From positions 1 through 64,000 of the forward strand of contig JAGYIG010000015.1 in NCBI GenBank assembly GCA_018402455.1: a stretch of DNA of 64,000 nucleotides, in the 5' to 3' direction. Every line of letters begins with the position of its first letter. Positions within the stretch are counted from its first letter, which is position 1. This DNA comes from Opitutaceae bacterium (GTDB taxonomy: Bacteria; Verrucomicrobiota; Verrucomicrobiia; Opitutales; Opitutaceae). Under the pieces are notes generated by a model. That model saw only the letters and a list, made by a program, of their open reading frames with translations. It had not been told where the DNA came from and searched no databases. Below are positions 35,667 to 45,203 of the stretch, one piece after another. The position numbers and the translations under genes were made by a program.

Positions 35667-37338
35667 GGGGGCGAAAGTCTAGGTCAATCCGGGTGCCTCC
35701 CCCGGGTCGAGATTTGATTTTTAGTTCGGCGGCGGCAAGTTCAGCCCGCCGGTGGATGTTGTGCAGGCCCCGGGAGGAGGATTCCGGAGCCGCGCGAGGC
35801 AGGCCCACACCATCATCCTCCACCCGCAGGCGCACCAGTCCCGGGCGCACGTGCAGGTGCACGGTGATGGTCTGCGCCTGGGCGTGCCGCAGGGCGTTGG
35901 TGACGGACTCCCGCAGGATCTGGAGGAGGTGGATTTTTTGTTCGGGATCGAGCAAGTCGTTGGGCACCTCGTCGATGTCAGCCTGAATTTGGACCTGCGA
36001 AGTGTTTCGCAGAAACGCCAGCATGGTGGTGATCGAATCGGACAGGGAGTTATCGGACAGCGTTGTTTCGGTCTGGCCGATAAAGGAACGCAGCTCGTCA
36101 ATGGTGGTTTGCAGGTTGCGCCGCACCTCGCGGATGGCGGATCGGGTCTCGGCCGGCAGATCCGGGTTCCGGTTTTCCACGGCGATCAGGCTCATGCCCG
36201 AGGCGTAGAGGGTCTGGATGGTGCTGTCATGGAGGTTGAGGCCCAGTTGAGACCAATCCTGCAAGGTGCGGCGGAGGGCCTCCTCGCTTTCCCGCAATGC
36301 GCTTTCGGTATCGCGCCGTTGTTGGGTCTCTGAACGCAGACGATCGGCCTGCGTGAAGGAGTCGATGATCAGCCGGGAAATCTCGCCGAATTCGTCGCCC
36401 GCTCGGCTGAGCCCGAGAATGGGGGTGGGCGTTCCCGACCGCAACGCCCGGTCGATTTCGCGGATGGGGCGAAACACCCAGAGCCCCAGACAACCCAGCA
36501 GCAAAACGATCGATCCGAGGGCGTAGACCAGCATCACGGTGGTTTCGTCGAGCCCCGAGTTCTTCCAGTGTAAAATTTCGTTTTTATCGAGCCGGGCCTG
36601 CAGGTGAGCCACGAGGCGCTCGCTTTCGTCGCGCAGGGGTAACCGCGCCTCCAGATGGGTGGGATCGGACGCGGTTTCGCCGTCGGCAGTGGGCGGCACG
36701 ATCTGCAGCATTACCCCGGTGTCCGCCGGAACGAGCTTTTGGAAAAGGCGCTCGTCCCACCGGCGTGCCACCAGAAACCATCCCTTGGGTTCGGAGGTCC
36801 GCTCCGCGTCTTCGCCGGGTTGGATGGGGGCGCCCCGCAGTTCGAGCATCCCTTCAGGGGTGGAGCGAAAAAAGTGAGGAAAGGGGTCGGCCTGACAGGT
36901 TTCCCAGAGGGCCGTTTGATCCAAGGGGAACGCGAGTCCCGCGGGGCCGAGGTCGGAGTGAGCGTAGACCAACTCAGCCGAAGGGTCGAAGACCCAAAGC
37001 CCGGCAACCTGCCAAAACTCCAAGGCATCCTCGAAATTGACCTCGGCCCACGTGGGGTCGGGGTCGGAGACAAATTCGACCATCTCGTCCCACCAACTGT
37101 AGTCTTCCACAAACGTGCGCATCCCCTCGCTCGTCAGCTGAACCGCGTGCTCGAGGTTCTGCCCCAGGGCGGTTTCCCCCGATTCGACCAACACCGCCTG
37201 CTCGATCTGTTCGGTGCGGTGGATGACGAAGGTTGCCGCCAAGGCTAAACCCAGCAGGGTCGCGGCGAGCAGGACGAGTCGGGAACTTAGCTTCAAGGCC
37301 CTGAGACTGAGAGAGAAAGGGGGGTCTTGGCAATTCAC
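35641..37338 (-). CDS. Sensor histidine kinase (CHASE4-like, HisKA_3)
   Basis: A 565-residue sensor kinase starting at a GTG. A first membrane helix (VLLAATLLGLALAATFVI) is followed by a periplasmic domain resembling CHASE4 (about 40-265, with SWWDEMVEFVSDPDPTWAEVNF, a typical CHASE4 start). A second helix (VMLVYALGSIVLLLGCLGLW) leads to a HAMP linker. The HisKA_3 phosphoacceptor histidine lies in LGLNLHDSTIQTLYASG. The GHKL ATPase box follows with ILRESVTNALRHAQA, VEDDGVGLP and GLHNIHRRAEL. This is the NarX/DegS-type architecture, paired with a NarL-type regulator, as found immediately downstream. Signal unknown. Confidence 0.92.
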   Translation of the reverse strand: MNCQDPPFSLSLRALKLSSRLVLLAATLLGLALAATFVIHRTEQIEQAVLVESGETALGQNLEHAVQLTSEGMRTFVEDYSWWDEMVEFVSDPDPTWAEVNFEDALEFWQVAGLWVFDPSAELVYAHSDLGPAGLAFPLDQTALWETCQADPFPHFFRSTPEGMLELRGAPIQPGEDAERTSEPKGWFLVARRWDERLFQKLVPADTGVMLQIVPPTADGETASDPTHLEARLPLRDESERLVAHLQARLDKNEILHWKNSGLDETTVMLVYALGSIVLLLGCLGLWVFRPIREIDRALRSGTPTPILGLSRAGDEFGEISRLIIDSFTQADRLRSETQQRRDTESALRESEEALRRTLQDWSQLGLNLHDSTIQTLYASGMSLIAVENRNPDLPAETRSAIREVRRNLQTTIDELRSFIGQTETTLSDNSLSDSITTMLAFLRNTSQVQIQADIDEVPNDLLDPEQKIHLLQILRESVTNALRHAQAQTITVHLHVRPGLVRLRVEDDGVGLPRAAPESSSRGLHNIHRRAELAAAELKIKSRPGGGTRIDLDFRPHDRPANAR

Positions 37339-37395
37339 CCTTGACTCTCGAGCGCGGGTTTGAGTGTTTCGGCCCTTTCCCTTTTAACCATCGTC

Positions 37396-37650
37396 ATGGC
37401 CAACACCTCCTCCGCACTCAAGGCAGCCCGTCAAACCGAGCGCCGCACCCTCCGCAACAAGGCGGAAAAAACCCGTCTCAAAACCCTGCGCAAGCAGTTC
37501 AACGCTGCGGTGGCAGCGGACGACAAGGAAGCGGTCAAACAGGCGGGCCCCGCCTTCGCCTCCGCCATGGACAAGGCTTCCAAGACCGGCGTGGTGCACA
37601 AAAACGCCGCGGCCCGCACGAAGTCTCACGTCGCCAAGGCGCTCGCCTAA
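37396..37650 (+). CDS. rpsT: 30S ribosomal protein S20
   Basis: An 84-residue basic protein from the ATG at 37396 (MANTSSALKAARQTERRTLR). It shows the S20 helical pattern with AEKTRLKTLRKQF, a central DKEAVKQAGPAFASAMDKA and the C-terminal KASKTGVVHKNAAARTKSHV. S20 binds 16S rRNA helices in the lower body of the small subunit early in assembly. The frame continues upstream to 37360, but the first 12 residues are not part of the family. It is a single gene followed by a strong intrinsic terminator, and is divergent from the histidine kinase. Confidence 0.97.
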   Translation: MANTSSALKAARQTERRTLRNKAEKTRLKTLRKQFNAAVAADDKEAVKQAGPAFASAMDKASKTGVVHKNAAARTKSHVAKALA

Positions 37651-37681
37651 GGCCCGCGGCACCCCGCATAATTTTCCTCAG

Positions 37682-37715
37682 CCCCGCTGAACCTTCGGGT
37701 CGGCGGGGTTTTTGT
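37682..37715 (+). terminator. rpsT intrinsic terminator
   Basis: CCCCGCTGAACC, a TTCG loop and GGTCGGCGGGG form a long GC stem with one bulged A, followed by TTTTTGTTTT. It lies 31 nt after the rpsT stop, a classic Rho-independent terminator. Confidence 0.9.
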
Positions 37716-37757
37716 TTTGGCCCCGCGCCCGCGGGCCGCTAGAGGAACGGGTTCGTG

Positions 37758-38690
37758 ATGCCCGTCCTCCCCCCGTCGCCTCAAATTTCCGTGTTACCGT
37801 GGCAACAACCGTTGCCCGAACAGGTGGCGGCGTGGCTCATCGAGCAGGCGGGCTGGGCCGGGGACGCGCCCCTCGATCTCGGCCACTGGTTGATCTTGGT
37901 GCCGACCCGGCAGTCGGGTCGACGCCTCCGCGAGGCCCTTGCCGTCGCGGCCGCCGCCCGGGCGCAGGCGGTCTTCGCCCCGCGGGTGGTGGTGCCCGAA
38001 GCGCTGCCCGCCGAGGTTGTCCGGCGACCGGACCCGGCCTCACGCGAACAGGTGCTGGTGGCCTGGATGCGGGTGTTGTTGGCCGCGCGGCCGGCCGCCT
38101 ACCGGGCGGTCTTTCCCGTCGATCCGCCGCGCCGGGACGAGGCCTGGGCCCGGGGATTGGCGGGGCGGTTGCAGCATGTGCAACAGGAACTGGCCGCGGG
38201 TGGCCTGCGCATGGCGGACGTGCTCCGGGTCGAGGATCTGCCCGAAACCAAGCGCTGGGAGGAACTGGCCCAGCTCGAAGCGCAGTTCGATGAGGCCTTG
38301 GCCAGCCAGAACGTCGTTTCGCCGGTCGAGGCAAATGCGGTCGGGCTGGCGTCGGTGCAGCCGCCTATCGGGGTGACCGCCGTGGTGCTGGCGGGTTGTC
38401 CGGATCCCAATCCGGTGGCCCTGCGGTATCTTGAAGCGTTGGCGCCATCCGTCGCGATTCACGTGTTGGTGTTTGGGCCGGAGGAGCCGGCGGTCCATCA
38501 GGTTTTCGACGGGTGGGGCAAACCCCGGCCGGAGGGTGGACGGGCAGGCTTTGCCCTCCCGGATTTTTTATCGTCAGGTCGAGTTGGCGGCGGACCCCTC
38601 TCCCAACAAGCCATCAAGGTGGCGGAGCGGGCTTTGGCCGAGCCTCACCCGGACATTGGCTGGCGCTGGCGATCGTGGACCCGGAGGTGA
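37758..38690 (+). CDS. addB: AddB-type helicase-nuclease subunit, N-terminal part
   Basis: The intact first 311 residues of an AddB-like protein; the start ATG at 37758 has a GTG just before it. The region LILVPTRQSGRRLREALAVAA holds the nucleotide-binding-like strand typical of AddB/RexB (an inactivated helicase), followed by helical segments and VVLAGCPDPNPVALRYLEAL. The frame is correct to about 38655 (SQQAIKVAERALAEPHPDI), after which a shift moves it to another frame and the ORF ends at 38690. In the complete protein, AddB carries a C-terminal nuclease and iron-sulphur or scaffold function, and with AddA processes double-strand ends for RecA loading. It ends with a stop two bases inside addA. 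See the following two entries. Confidence 0.85.
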   Translation: MPVLPPSPQISVLPWQQPLPEQVAAWLIEQAGWAGDAPLDLGHWLILVPTRQSGRRLREALAVAAAARAQAVFAPRVVVPEALPAEVVRRPDPASREQVLVAWMRVLLAARPAAYRAVFPVDPPRRDEAWARGLAGRLQHVQQELAAGGLRMADVLRVEDLPETKRWEELAQLEAQFDEALASQNVVSPVEANAVGLASVQPPIGVTAVVLAGCPDPNPVALRYLEALAPSVAIHVLVFGPEEPAVHQVFDGWGKPRPEGGRAGFALPDFLSSGRVGGGPLSQQAIKVAERALAEPHPDIGWRWRSWTRR

Positions 38691-39943
38691 CCGCGCCGCT
38701 GGCCCGGGAACTCGCGGAACAGGGGCACCAGGTCTTTCTGCCGGAAGGCGAGCCGTGGCGCCAAGGCCCCCTGTATGGCCTGCTGCAGGCGCTGGCGAAT
38801 CTGGTCGAGTCGAGCGACTGCCGGGCGGTGGGAAACCTCTGCGCTGTCCGGATGTGATGGATGCCCTATCCGCCCAGCTGTCGGGCGGGATCGCGGCCTC
38901 CACGCTTTTGCGGCATTGGGATCGGTTGCTGGAAAACCACCTGGTGGCGGACCTGACCGAAGCTCCTGACGCGGGGGCCATCACCCCAGTTGCGTCGGAC
39001 TCTTGTTGCTCGTGACCGGATGGATCGAGCGCCTGCGGGGGGAGGCCTTTGGCGAGGTGGCGATCCGGCTACCGGCCGAGATTTTGGGGAGCGCCGGGAG
39101 GCCGGCGATGGGATCGTCGCGCAGGGGGCCCAGCGTTGGGTGGACGTGGTTTCCCGGGTGGAAAAGGCGGGGGCGATGCTGCCCGGATTGTCCGCGGCGG
39201 AATCGTGGCGACTGGCCCTGGAGGGATTTGCTGAAGGCACGCGGTTTGGGTCCCGGATCGCAGGGGCAATTGAACTGGGCGGCTGGCTGGAGGTGCTGTG
39301 GGCGGATGCGCCCCGACTGATCCTCGCGGGCGCCAACGAGGGTCGGCTGCCGGAGTCGGTGAGCGGGGATGCGTTCCTGCCCGAAGCCCTTCGCGAGCGC
39401 CTCGGGTTGAAGACCAATGCCCAACGGCTCGCCGTGGATGCCTACCTCTGGCGGCGGCGGTGGCCTGCCGCCCGGATCCGGATGACGTGTTGATTCTGGT
39501 CGGCAAAACCGCCGCTTCCGGCGACCGCTCCGACCATCCGGTTACGCCGCGGCGACGACGCGACGCTGGCGCGGCGGAGTCGTTTACCTCTTCCGCCCCT
39601 TGCGCACGGCGGTCGACAATCTGCCCTGGCGTCGGGCTTGGAAACTGCGGCCCCTGCGCGGTTTCCACTGCCCGCCTGTCGGTGACCGGTCTCGGGACTG
39701 GCTCGAGTGTCCCTTCCGCTTTTATCTCTCCCGCGGGCTCAGTGCAGGCCGTCCGAACTGCCCAAGACGGAACTGAACGCCATGGATTTTGGCACTCTGG
39801 TGCGCGGGTTTTGGAAGAGATGGGCCGGGACCCCCTGCTGCGTGAAGCCAGAGTGTCTGGCAGGCCACTGAAGCGGGGATGTTGGCTGATCTGGAGCGCA
39901 GGATCAGGCGCACCTATGGCGGCCAGCAAAGCGCGCTGCCACA
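38660..39943 (+). pseudogene. addB: Damaged central part of addB
   Basis: AddB sequence persists here as islands in changing frames. They include IVDPEVTAPLARELAEQGHQ with GPLYGLLQALANLVESSD, then RCPDVMDALSAQLSGGIAAS with LRHWDRLLENHLVADLTEAP. Next come LLVTGWIERLRGEAFGEVAI, and AGAMLPGLSAAESWRLALEG with LILAGANEGRLPESVSGDAF, the conserved GANEGRLP region. The block ends with DWLECPFRFYLSRGL, the iron-sulphur or nuclease-adjacent CPF/FY region of AddB. At least five frame changes occur between 38655 and 39940, mostly explained by lost bases. The damage stops abruptly before 39944. It is likely an assembly artefact, though gene decay is possible. Confidence 0.8.
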
Positions 39944-40567
39944 TTGATTCAATTTGAATCTGCGCGGCAACAACTGCGGCGGGTGGCGGCGTTGGAAATC
40001 GAACAGCGTCTCGAGGGCTGGCGGACCGAGCGGGTCGAGTGGGAGTTCACCGTGCCGTTGGGGGAGCTGACGGTCCGCGGCAAAATCGACCGCATCGACC
40101 GTCACGAGGACGGTCGCATCCGGGTGATCGACTACAAAACCTCGGACGAGGCCGCCGATCCGTTGGCCAAGCACCTCGTGCTCTGGCGGGCGGACGATGC
40201 GGACCGGCCGGACTGGTTGCAGGTCACCCATCAAGGCAAGGCCCGGCGTTGGGTGGACCTGCAGCTGCCCTTGTATCGCTGGGCGGCGACGGCGGAGTTC
40301 GGGCGGGAATTGACCTGCGCTTATTTCAACCTGCCCAAGGCGATCAGCGAGACGGGCATCGTGGATTGGGTCGATGCCGACGGCGCGTTGCAGGCGGCGG
40401 CGGAGGCGTGCGCGCACGGCGTGGCGGCCGCGATTTTGGCGGGGGAATTCTGGCCCCCCGTTGAACAGCTCTCCCGGCACGATGACGCGTGGCGGACCCT
40501 GTTTCATCACGGCCTGGCCGCCAGTGTAGATGAAAAATGGATACAACAGGAGGTGGTCGGTGAGTGA
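39944..40567 (+). CDS. addB: AddB C-terminal nuclease part (PD-(D/E)XK)
   Basis: An undamaged 207-residue frame that is the C-terminal end of the AddB-like protein. It is not an independent gene, since its first codon is a TTG inside the reading continuum. The PD-(D/E)XK nuclease core is visible: RGKIDRIDRHEDGRIRVIDYKTSDE, with the acid in the DYK motif and the lysine next to it, then the QLPLYRWAATAEFG helix used in RecB-like nucleases. The domain cleaves the single strand produced by unwinding. The stop TGA overlaps the addA GTG start (GGTGAGTGAG), and AGGAGG in its last codons is the addA ribosome-binding site, so the two proteins are coupled. Confidence 0.88.
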   Translation: MIQFESARQQLRRVAALEIEQRLEGWRTERVEWEFTVPLGELTVRGKIDRIDRHEDGRIRVIDYKTSDEAADPLAKHLVLWRADDADRPDWLQVTHQGKARRWVDLQLPLYRWAATAEFGRELTCAYFNLPKAISETGIVDWVDADGALQAAAEACAHGVAAAILAGEFWPPVEQLSRHDDAWRTLFHHGLAASVDEKWIQQEVVGE

Positions 40568-43500
40568 GTTGGGCCACCTGATGATTCTGGCCTCCGCCGG
40601 GTCGGGCAAAACCTACGCGCTGACGACCCGTTTTGTGCGGTTGCTGGCGGGCGGCGCTTCCCCGGAGCGGGTGGTGGCGCTCACCTTCACCCGCAAGGCG
40701 GCCGGGGAGTTTTTTGACGAGATCCTCAACCGATTGGCCGGCGCGGCGATGGACGCGGAGCGGGCCGCGCGGTTGGCGGCGGAAGTCGGCCGGCCGGAGC
40801 TGACGGCGCACTCGTTCCGGGCCCTGTTGCGCGTGATGGTGGATGCGATGCCCCGACTCAATCTGGGCACTCTCGATGGGTTTTTTTCCCGGATGGTGCA
40901 GGCGTTTCCGCTGGAACTGGGACTGGGCGGGGACTTCCAGTTGTTGGAGGACGCCGTGGGGCAGCAGGAGCGTCAGCGGGTGCTGGCGCTGCTGTTTCAG
41001 GCGGGGGTGGCGCAGCGGGAGGCGCGACAGGATTTCATGGAGGCCTTCAAGCGGGCGACCTACGGCGTGGAGGAAAAGGCGCTGCAACGGCGGCTGGATG
41101 GGTTTTTGGATGAGCACGGGGAGACCTATCTGGCGGCGCCGGATCCGGCTGCGTGGGGCAATGTTGCCCGCATCTGGCCGCAGGGGAACGCGTGGTTGGA
41201 GCAGGCGGACACGATGGAGCACGCGGTGGAGCGCTGCCGCACCCTGCTCCCGTGGGGTGATTGCAACGACCGGCAACGCGGGGTGTTGGCAGGGTGGCTG
41301 GATGCGATGCTCGTCTGGGAAGTGGGCTCGTCCTTGCCGGCGGCGGCGAACACCCCGGTCAAGAACATCCTGGCCCATTGGGCGGCGTTGTCGGCGGGAA
41401 CGGCCGAAATGCCGGTGGGCGGCAAGCGGATGGCCTTTGGGCCGGAGGCGGGACGGGCTCTGGTGGGCGTGGTGCAGGCCCTGCTCGCGGCGGAATTCAA
41501 CCGCAAGCTGGAGATCACCCGGGGAATTCACGCCGTGGTGCGATTGTATGAAGAAAGGTATGACAAAGAGGTGAGACGGGCCGGACGCCTCACCTTCGCG
41601 GATGTGCAGCGTCTGCTGCAGCCGGTGGCCGATGACCCGGGGGCCGCGCTGCGGCGCCAGTGGCTGGATTGGCGTTTGGACGCGCGATTTGATCACTGGC
41701 TGTTGGATGAGTTTCAGGACACCAGCCGCGAGCAGTGGCGGATCCTGCAACCCCTGATTGATGAAGCGGTGCAGGACCCGGAGGGGGCGCGCAGTTTCTT
41801 TTACGTGGGGGACGTCAAGCAGGCCATCTACGGTTGGCGGGGAGGGGATGCCCGGCTCTTCCGGGAAATCTTCGATCATTACAACCGCGGTGCCACGCCG
41901 GTCATTGCGGAGCAGCATCTGGCAAAGTCCTGGCGCTCGGCGCCTCCGGTCATAGCTCTGGTCAACGCGGTCTGCGGCGCCGAGGCCGCGCTGGGGGAGA
42001 TCGTGCCGGCGCCGGTGGTATCGCGCTGGATGCAGGAGTGGCAGGATCATGAGTCCGCCCATGCCGATCTGTCCGGCCATGCCGCCCTGCATTGGGCCGA
42101 CGATGAGGAGGCGCGTTGGGCCAAGACGCTGGAGATCCTGACCACCGTGGATGCTGCCAATCGTGGGCTCACCGTGGCGGTGTTGGTGCAAACCAATCGC
42201 CGCGGCGCCGAGTTGGCGGAATACCTGCGCGCCGAGGGCGGCTTGGCGGCGGTGGCGGAGAGCGACCTCCACGTCGCCTACGACAACCCCTTCACCGCGG
42301 CCCTGTTGGCGTTGATTCGGTGGGCGGCTCACCCCGGGGATACCTTTGCCGCCGAGACGGTGGCCATGACCCCTCTGGCGGCGCTACGGGCCGAGCTCGG
42401 CGGGGACGGCGGCGCGGAGGTTTCCCGCGGGGTGCTCCGCGAGGTGCACGCGGAGGGATTTGCCGGGGCCTTGGCGAATTGGGTTCGGCGGTTGACCCCC
42501 GGATTGGCGGCCGATGACGCCTTCAGCCGGATGCGGGCCCGGCAGTTGGTGGACGCGGCGCGGGCCTTTGATGAAACCGGTTCGCGCGACGTGGACGAGT
42601 TTCTGACCTGGATGGAGCGCCACACGCTGCGGGAGGCGGAGTCGCCGGGAGTGGTGCGGGTGATGACGGTGCACAAAGCCAAAGGGTTGGGTTTTGATGT
42701 CGTGGTGCTGCCGGATCTGCAGGGCAACAGCGTGGCCCAGCGACGCCAAGGTCTGGCGGTGCATCGCGATGCGAATCAAGTGGTGGATTGGGTCCTGGAT
42801 TTGCCGAACAAGGCGATGGCGGAAATCGATCCGGTCCTGCGGGCGCAGATGGAGGAGGAGGTGGCAGATTCGAGTTACGAAGCCCTGTGCAAACTCTACG
42901 TGGCGCTCACCCGGGCGAAGCGCGCGCTGCACGTGGTGATTGAGCCGGTGGGGAAAAGCCGATCCCGCAACTATCCGCGGCTGCTCACGGCGGCGCTGGG
43001 AGAAGAATGGGAGCAGGGCGATGCGCGATGGTTTGAATCGGTGGAGGCGGAGATCGGGCCGGATGCGGCGGCGGTCGCCCCCAGCCCCCCGGTTGATCCC
43101 GGGCGGCGCAAGGTTCGCCGGCAGTCGAAAACGCCCACGGGTGACGCTTCGATGCGTCTGGCGGCCCACCGATGGTTTGCCCCGACGGATGCGGGGGCCG
43201 CGCAGCATGGCCTGGCGATCCACGCCCTGTTGGCGCAAGTGACGTGGTTGGAAGACATGGATCCGGACACGCTGCGGGCAAAGCTGACGGCGGTCTCGAC
43301 GGATGCGGGGTTGGTCGAGGAAGCGCTGGCCGTGGTGCGGTCGCCGGCGCTGCGTTCGGTCTTCAGTCGGTCAGACCGCGGCGAGGTTGAGTTGTGGCGG
43401 GAACGGGCTTTTGAAGTCGCCGAGGAGGACAGCTGGATCACCGGGGTGTTCGATCGGGTGGTGGTTGAGCGCGATCCCCAAGGGCGGGCGTTGCGGGCGA

Positions 43501-43685
43501 CGGTTTGGGATTTCAAAACCGATCGGGTGGAAGGGGAGAAAGGGCGCGATGACGTGGTCAGAAGGCATCGAGCCCAACTGGAAACCTACCACCGGGTGGT
43601 TGCCCGGATGACGCGTTTGTCTCCGCAAGCAGTTGATGCACAATTGGTTCTAACGGATGTGGCTCAGTTGGTTGGTGGGGAGTGA
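40560..43685 (+). CDS. addA: AddA-type helicase-nuclease (UvrD superfamily)
   Basis: A 1041-residue SF1A helicase. I choose the GTG at 40560, which has AGGAGG six bases upstream and overlaps the addB stop, over the ATG at 40530. Walker A is [18 protein letters not shown], Walker B/motif II is [15 protein letters not shown], and the later motifs include [16 protein letters not shown] and [20 protein letters not shown]. The C-terminal nuclease domain carries [13 protein letters not shown] and [12 protein letters not shown], with the PD-(D/E)XK acid and lysine. AddAB/RecBCD enzymes process double-strand DNA ends to give 3' tails for RecA loading and degrade foreign linear DNA. The helicase itself is intact here, though its partner AddB is damaged in the sequence. 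Confidence 0.92.
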   Translation: MSELGHLMILASAGSGKTYALTTRFVRLLAGGASPERVVALTFTRKAAGEFFDEILNRLAGAAMDAERAARLAAEVGRPELTAHSFRALLRVMVDAMPRLNLGTLDGFFSRMVQAFPLELGLGGDFQLLEDAVGQQERQRVLALLFQAGVAQREARQDFMEAFKRATYGVEEKALQRRLDGFLDEHGETYLAAPDPAAWGNVARIWPQGNAWLEQADTMEHAVERCRTLLPWGDCNDRQRGVLAGWLDAMLVWEVGSSLPAAANTPVKNILAHWAALSAGTAEMPVGGKRMAFGPEAGRALVGVVQALLAAEFNRKLEITRGIHAVVRLYEERYDKEVRRAGRLTFADVQRLLQPVADDPGAALRRQWLDWRLDARFDHWLLDEFQDTSREQWRILQPLIDEAVQDPEGARSFFYVGDVKQAIYGWRGGDARLFREIFDHYNRGATPVIAEQHLAKSWRSAPPVIALVNAVCGAEAALGEIVPAPVVSRWMQEWQDHESAHADLSGHAALHWADDEEARWAKTLEILTTVDAANRGLTVAVLVQTNRRGAELAEYLRAEGGLAAVAESDLHVAYDNPFTAALLALIRWAAHPGDTFAAETVAMTPLAALRAELGGDGGAEVSRGVLREVHAEGFAGALANWVRRLTPGLAADDAFSRMRARQLVDAARAFDETGSRDVDEFLTWMERHTLREAESPGVVRVMTVHKAKGLGFDVVVLPDLQGNSVAQRRQGLAVHRDANQVVDWVLDLPNKAMAEIDPVLRAQMEEEVADSSYEALCKLYVALTRAKRALHVVIEPVGKSRSRNYPRLLTAALGEEWEQGDARWFESVEAEIGPDAAAVAPSPPVDPGRRKVRRQSKTPTGDASMRLAAHRWFAPTDAGAAQHGLAIHALLAQVTWLEDMDPDTLRAKLTAVSTDAGLVEEALAVVRSPALRSVFSRSDRGEVELWRERAFEVAEEDSWITGVFDRVVVERDPQGRALRATVWDFKTDRVEGEKGRDDVVRRHRAQLETYHRVVARMTRLSPQAVDAQLVLTDVAQLVGGE

Positions 43686-43759
43686 ATTCGCGCTTTACAG
43701 GGCTCCTCCCGGTCGGCACGTTGGCGGGCTCTTTACTTCAAATCGTCCAATTTTCAGTC

Positions 43760-43855
43760 ATGGGTAATCTCAAAAAGAAACGTCGTCTTCAGATGAACAA
43801 GCACAAGCGCCGCAAGCGCTTGAAGTCGAACCGCCACAAAAAGCGGGTTCGTTAA
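43760..43855 (+). CDS. bS22/mS38-like small ribosomal protein (AURKAIP1/COX24 domain)
   Basis: A 31-residue, extremely basic protein (about half Lys/Arg/His), below the length at which most gene finders report. It begins [20 protein letters not shown] and ends with a RHKKRVR run. The K-x-R-R-x-x-M-x-K-H-K-x-R-K-x-x-K spacing is that of the AURKAIP1/COX24 domain: the mitochondrial small-subunit protein mS38 and the mycobacterial bS22 share it. These bind rRNA at the decoding side of the 30S subunit. It follows addA by 74 nt on the same strand and has a textbook terminator about 56 nt downstream. No clear ribosome-binding site is visible before the ATG. Confidence 0.78.
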   Translation: MGNLKKKRRLQMNKHKRRKRLKSNRHKKRVR

Positions 43856-43910
43856 CGGGCTGGCGACACGCCCGGCCCGCCCCCCCGTCTGCCCGGTCAG
43901 AAGGAAAATC

Positions 43911-43934
43911 ACCCGCCGTCCCGGCGGGTTTTTT
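43911..43934 (+). terminator. Intrinsic terminator after the bS22-like gene
   Basis: ACCCGCCG, loop TCC, CGGCGGGT is a perfect 8-bp stem running into TTTTTT. It lies about 56 nt after the stop of the 31-residue ribosomal protein gene, ending that transcription unit before the pil genes. Confidence 0.9.
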
Positions 43935-44153
43935 GTGGACGGAGCGACCCGGCTCACGCTGGCTCCGGCCACCGGCGGATTTTGGTGAAATGCTAAGCGA
44001 TGGTAAATACCGCCGGCGGAGGATGTAAGGGGCGGGTTTAGCCTTGTGTTGCGACAGTCAGATGAAGAGTTTTACCTAGCAGCCGCCGCTGGATTACCCG
44101 AGCCTCTCGGGTCATGCCATCGACAGCCGCAGTTTTCTAATCAACCGAGCTGC

Positions 44154-45203
44154 ATGCTTTTTGCCTCTAAACCCAAAGGTGTTTTTATCGAGTTTACGGA
44201 CCACTCTCGACGGGTGATGCGGGCAAACTCTCATAAAGCCCCCATGGTCATCGAAGCCTTCGCGGAATGCGAGGTGGATGACGACGAAGGCTGGGACCAG
44301 ATCGTGGAGCACTTTTTACCGAAGAATGCGCCCAATGGTCTGCTTCAGGCCTGCTGCGGGGTGTATCCGGTGAAGCGGTTGGTGCGCCAAGCCGAGATCG
44401 ATGCCCGCAAAATCGGTTCCGATGGTTACATCGCCGAGTTCGCTTCGAGCCAGTTTCGCATCGACCCGAGCACCTACGCCCTCTCGCTGCTGAACGCGAA
44501 GGACGGCTCTGATTACTTGCTCGCCGGGGCCTCGGAAAACCGGGTGATCTTCGCGGGGATGCCTCGCGACACGATCGCCAAAGTGCAGGACAATCTTATC
44601 GAACAGAACGTCTACCCGGAGCGCTTGGAGATTGGCACCTTGTCCTGCCTCGGGGCGTTGGTCGATTACCTCAAGTTCGCGAAGATCAAGCATCCGGTGG
44701 TCGTGCTCGAACTCGATCTCGACATCGCCTACTCATTCATCGTTTCCGAAGAAGGGCTCCTGGCCTCGCGGTTGCTGCCGCAGGGGCTCAAATCCATGAT
44801 TCCGGTGGTGCAAAAGGAACTGGGCCTGAAGGATGAGGAGTCCGCCCGGAAGCTCTTTTTCTCCAACACCTTCGATTTCACCGGCATGGGGTCCAAACTG
44901 GTGGCTCGACTGGCCAATGAGCTCCAGTCCTCGATTGGATTTTTCGAGGTCCAGACCGGGCAGTCGATTGGCAACGTGATCTGCCCCAACCTGTCCTCCA
45001 AATTGGAGTGGTTGGAGGGAGTGATTGTGACCCAGATGGGCTTGAGCCCGATCGAAATGAATCTCAAACCATGGCTGGAATCCCGGGGCATTACGTTCTC
45101 CGCGGATACGGCTGATATGGAAATCACCCGCGAATGGCTGGGGGTTCTCAGCCTGATGCCTCGATACGATGCCGCCCAAAACGACCAAACCGAAGAAGCC
45201 TGA
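44154..45203 (+). CDS. PilM-like pilus assembly ATPase-fold protein
   Basis: A 349-residue protein with the PilM/FtsA-like actin-fold pattern. I take the ATG at 44154 (MLFASKPKGVFIEFTDHSRR); the frame is open to 44046, but that extension has no family look. The conserved region covers KPKGVFIEFTDHSRRVMRAN, the alternating beta strands of the nucleotide fold and a VVLELDLDIAYSFIVSEEGL strand pair. In type IV pilus systems PilM is a cytoplasmic actin-like protein that binds PilN's N-terminus. The genes that follow (pilN, O, P and secretin-like) confirm the operon. It overlaps pilN by 35 bases. The weak conservation makes the call depend partly on context. Confidence 0.78.
   Translation: MLFASKPKGVFIEFTDHSRRVMRANSHKAPMVIEAFAECEVDDDEGWDQIVEHFLPKNAPNGLLQACCGVYPVKRLVRQAEIDARKIGSDGYIAEFASSQFRIDPSTYALSLLNAKDGSDYLLAGASENRVIFAGMPRDTIAKVQDNLIEQNVYPERLEIGTLSCLGALVDYLKFAKIKHPVVVLELDLDIAYSFIVSEEGLLASRLLPQGLKSMIPVVQKELGLKDEESARKLFFSNTFDFTGMGSKLVARLANELQSSIGFFEVQTGQSIGNVICPNLSSKLEWLEGVIVTQMGLSPIEMNLKPWLESRGITFSADTADMEITREWLGVLSLMPRYDAAQNDQTEEA

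Noticed and set aside
39298-39957. A 219-residue frame in the addB region
   Set aside because: Only a short part (DPDDVLILVGKTAASGD) matches the expected AddB sequence; the rest is out-of-frame text from the damaged gene.
40344-42332. A 662-residue open frame antisense to addA
   Set aside because: His/Arg/Pro-rich and motif-free; addA on the other strand has all helicase motifs.
43935-44153. Possible c-di-GMP riboswitch before the pil operon
   Set aside because: The conserved GEMM core segments are missing; only a GC-rich leader with no clear fold was seen.
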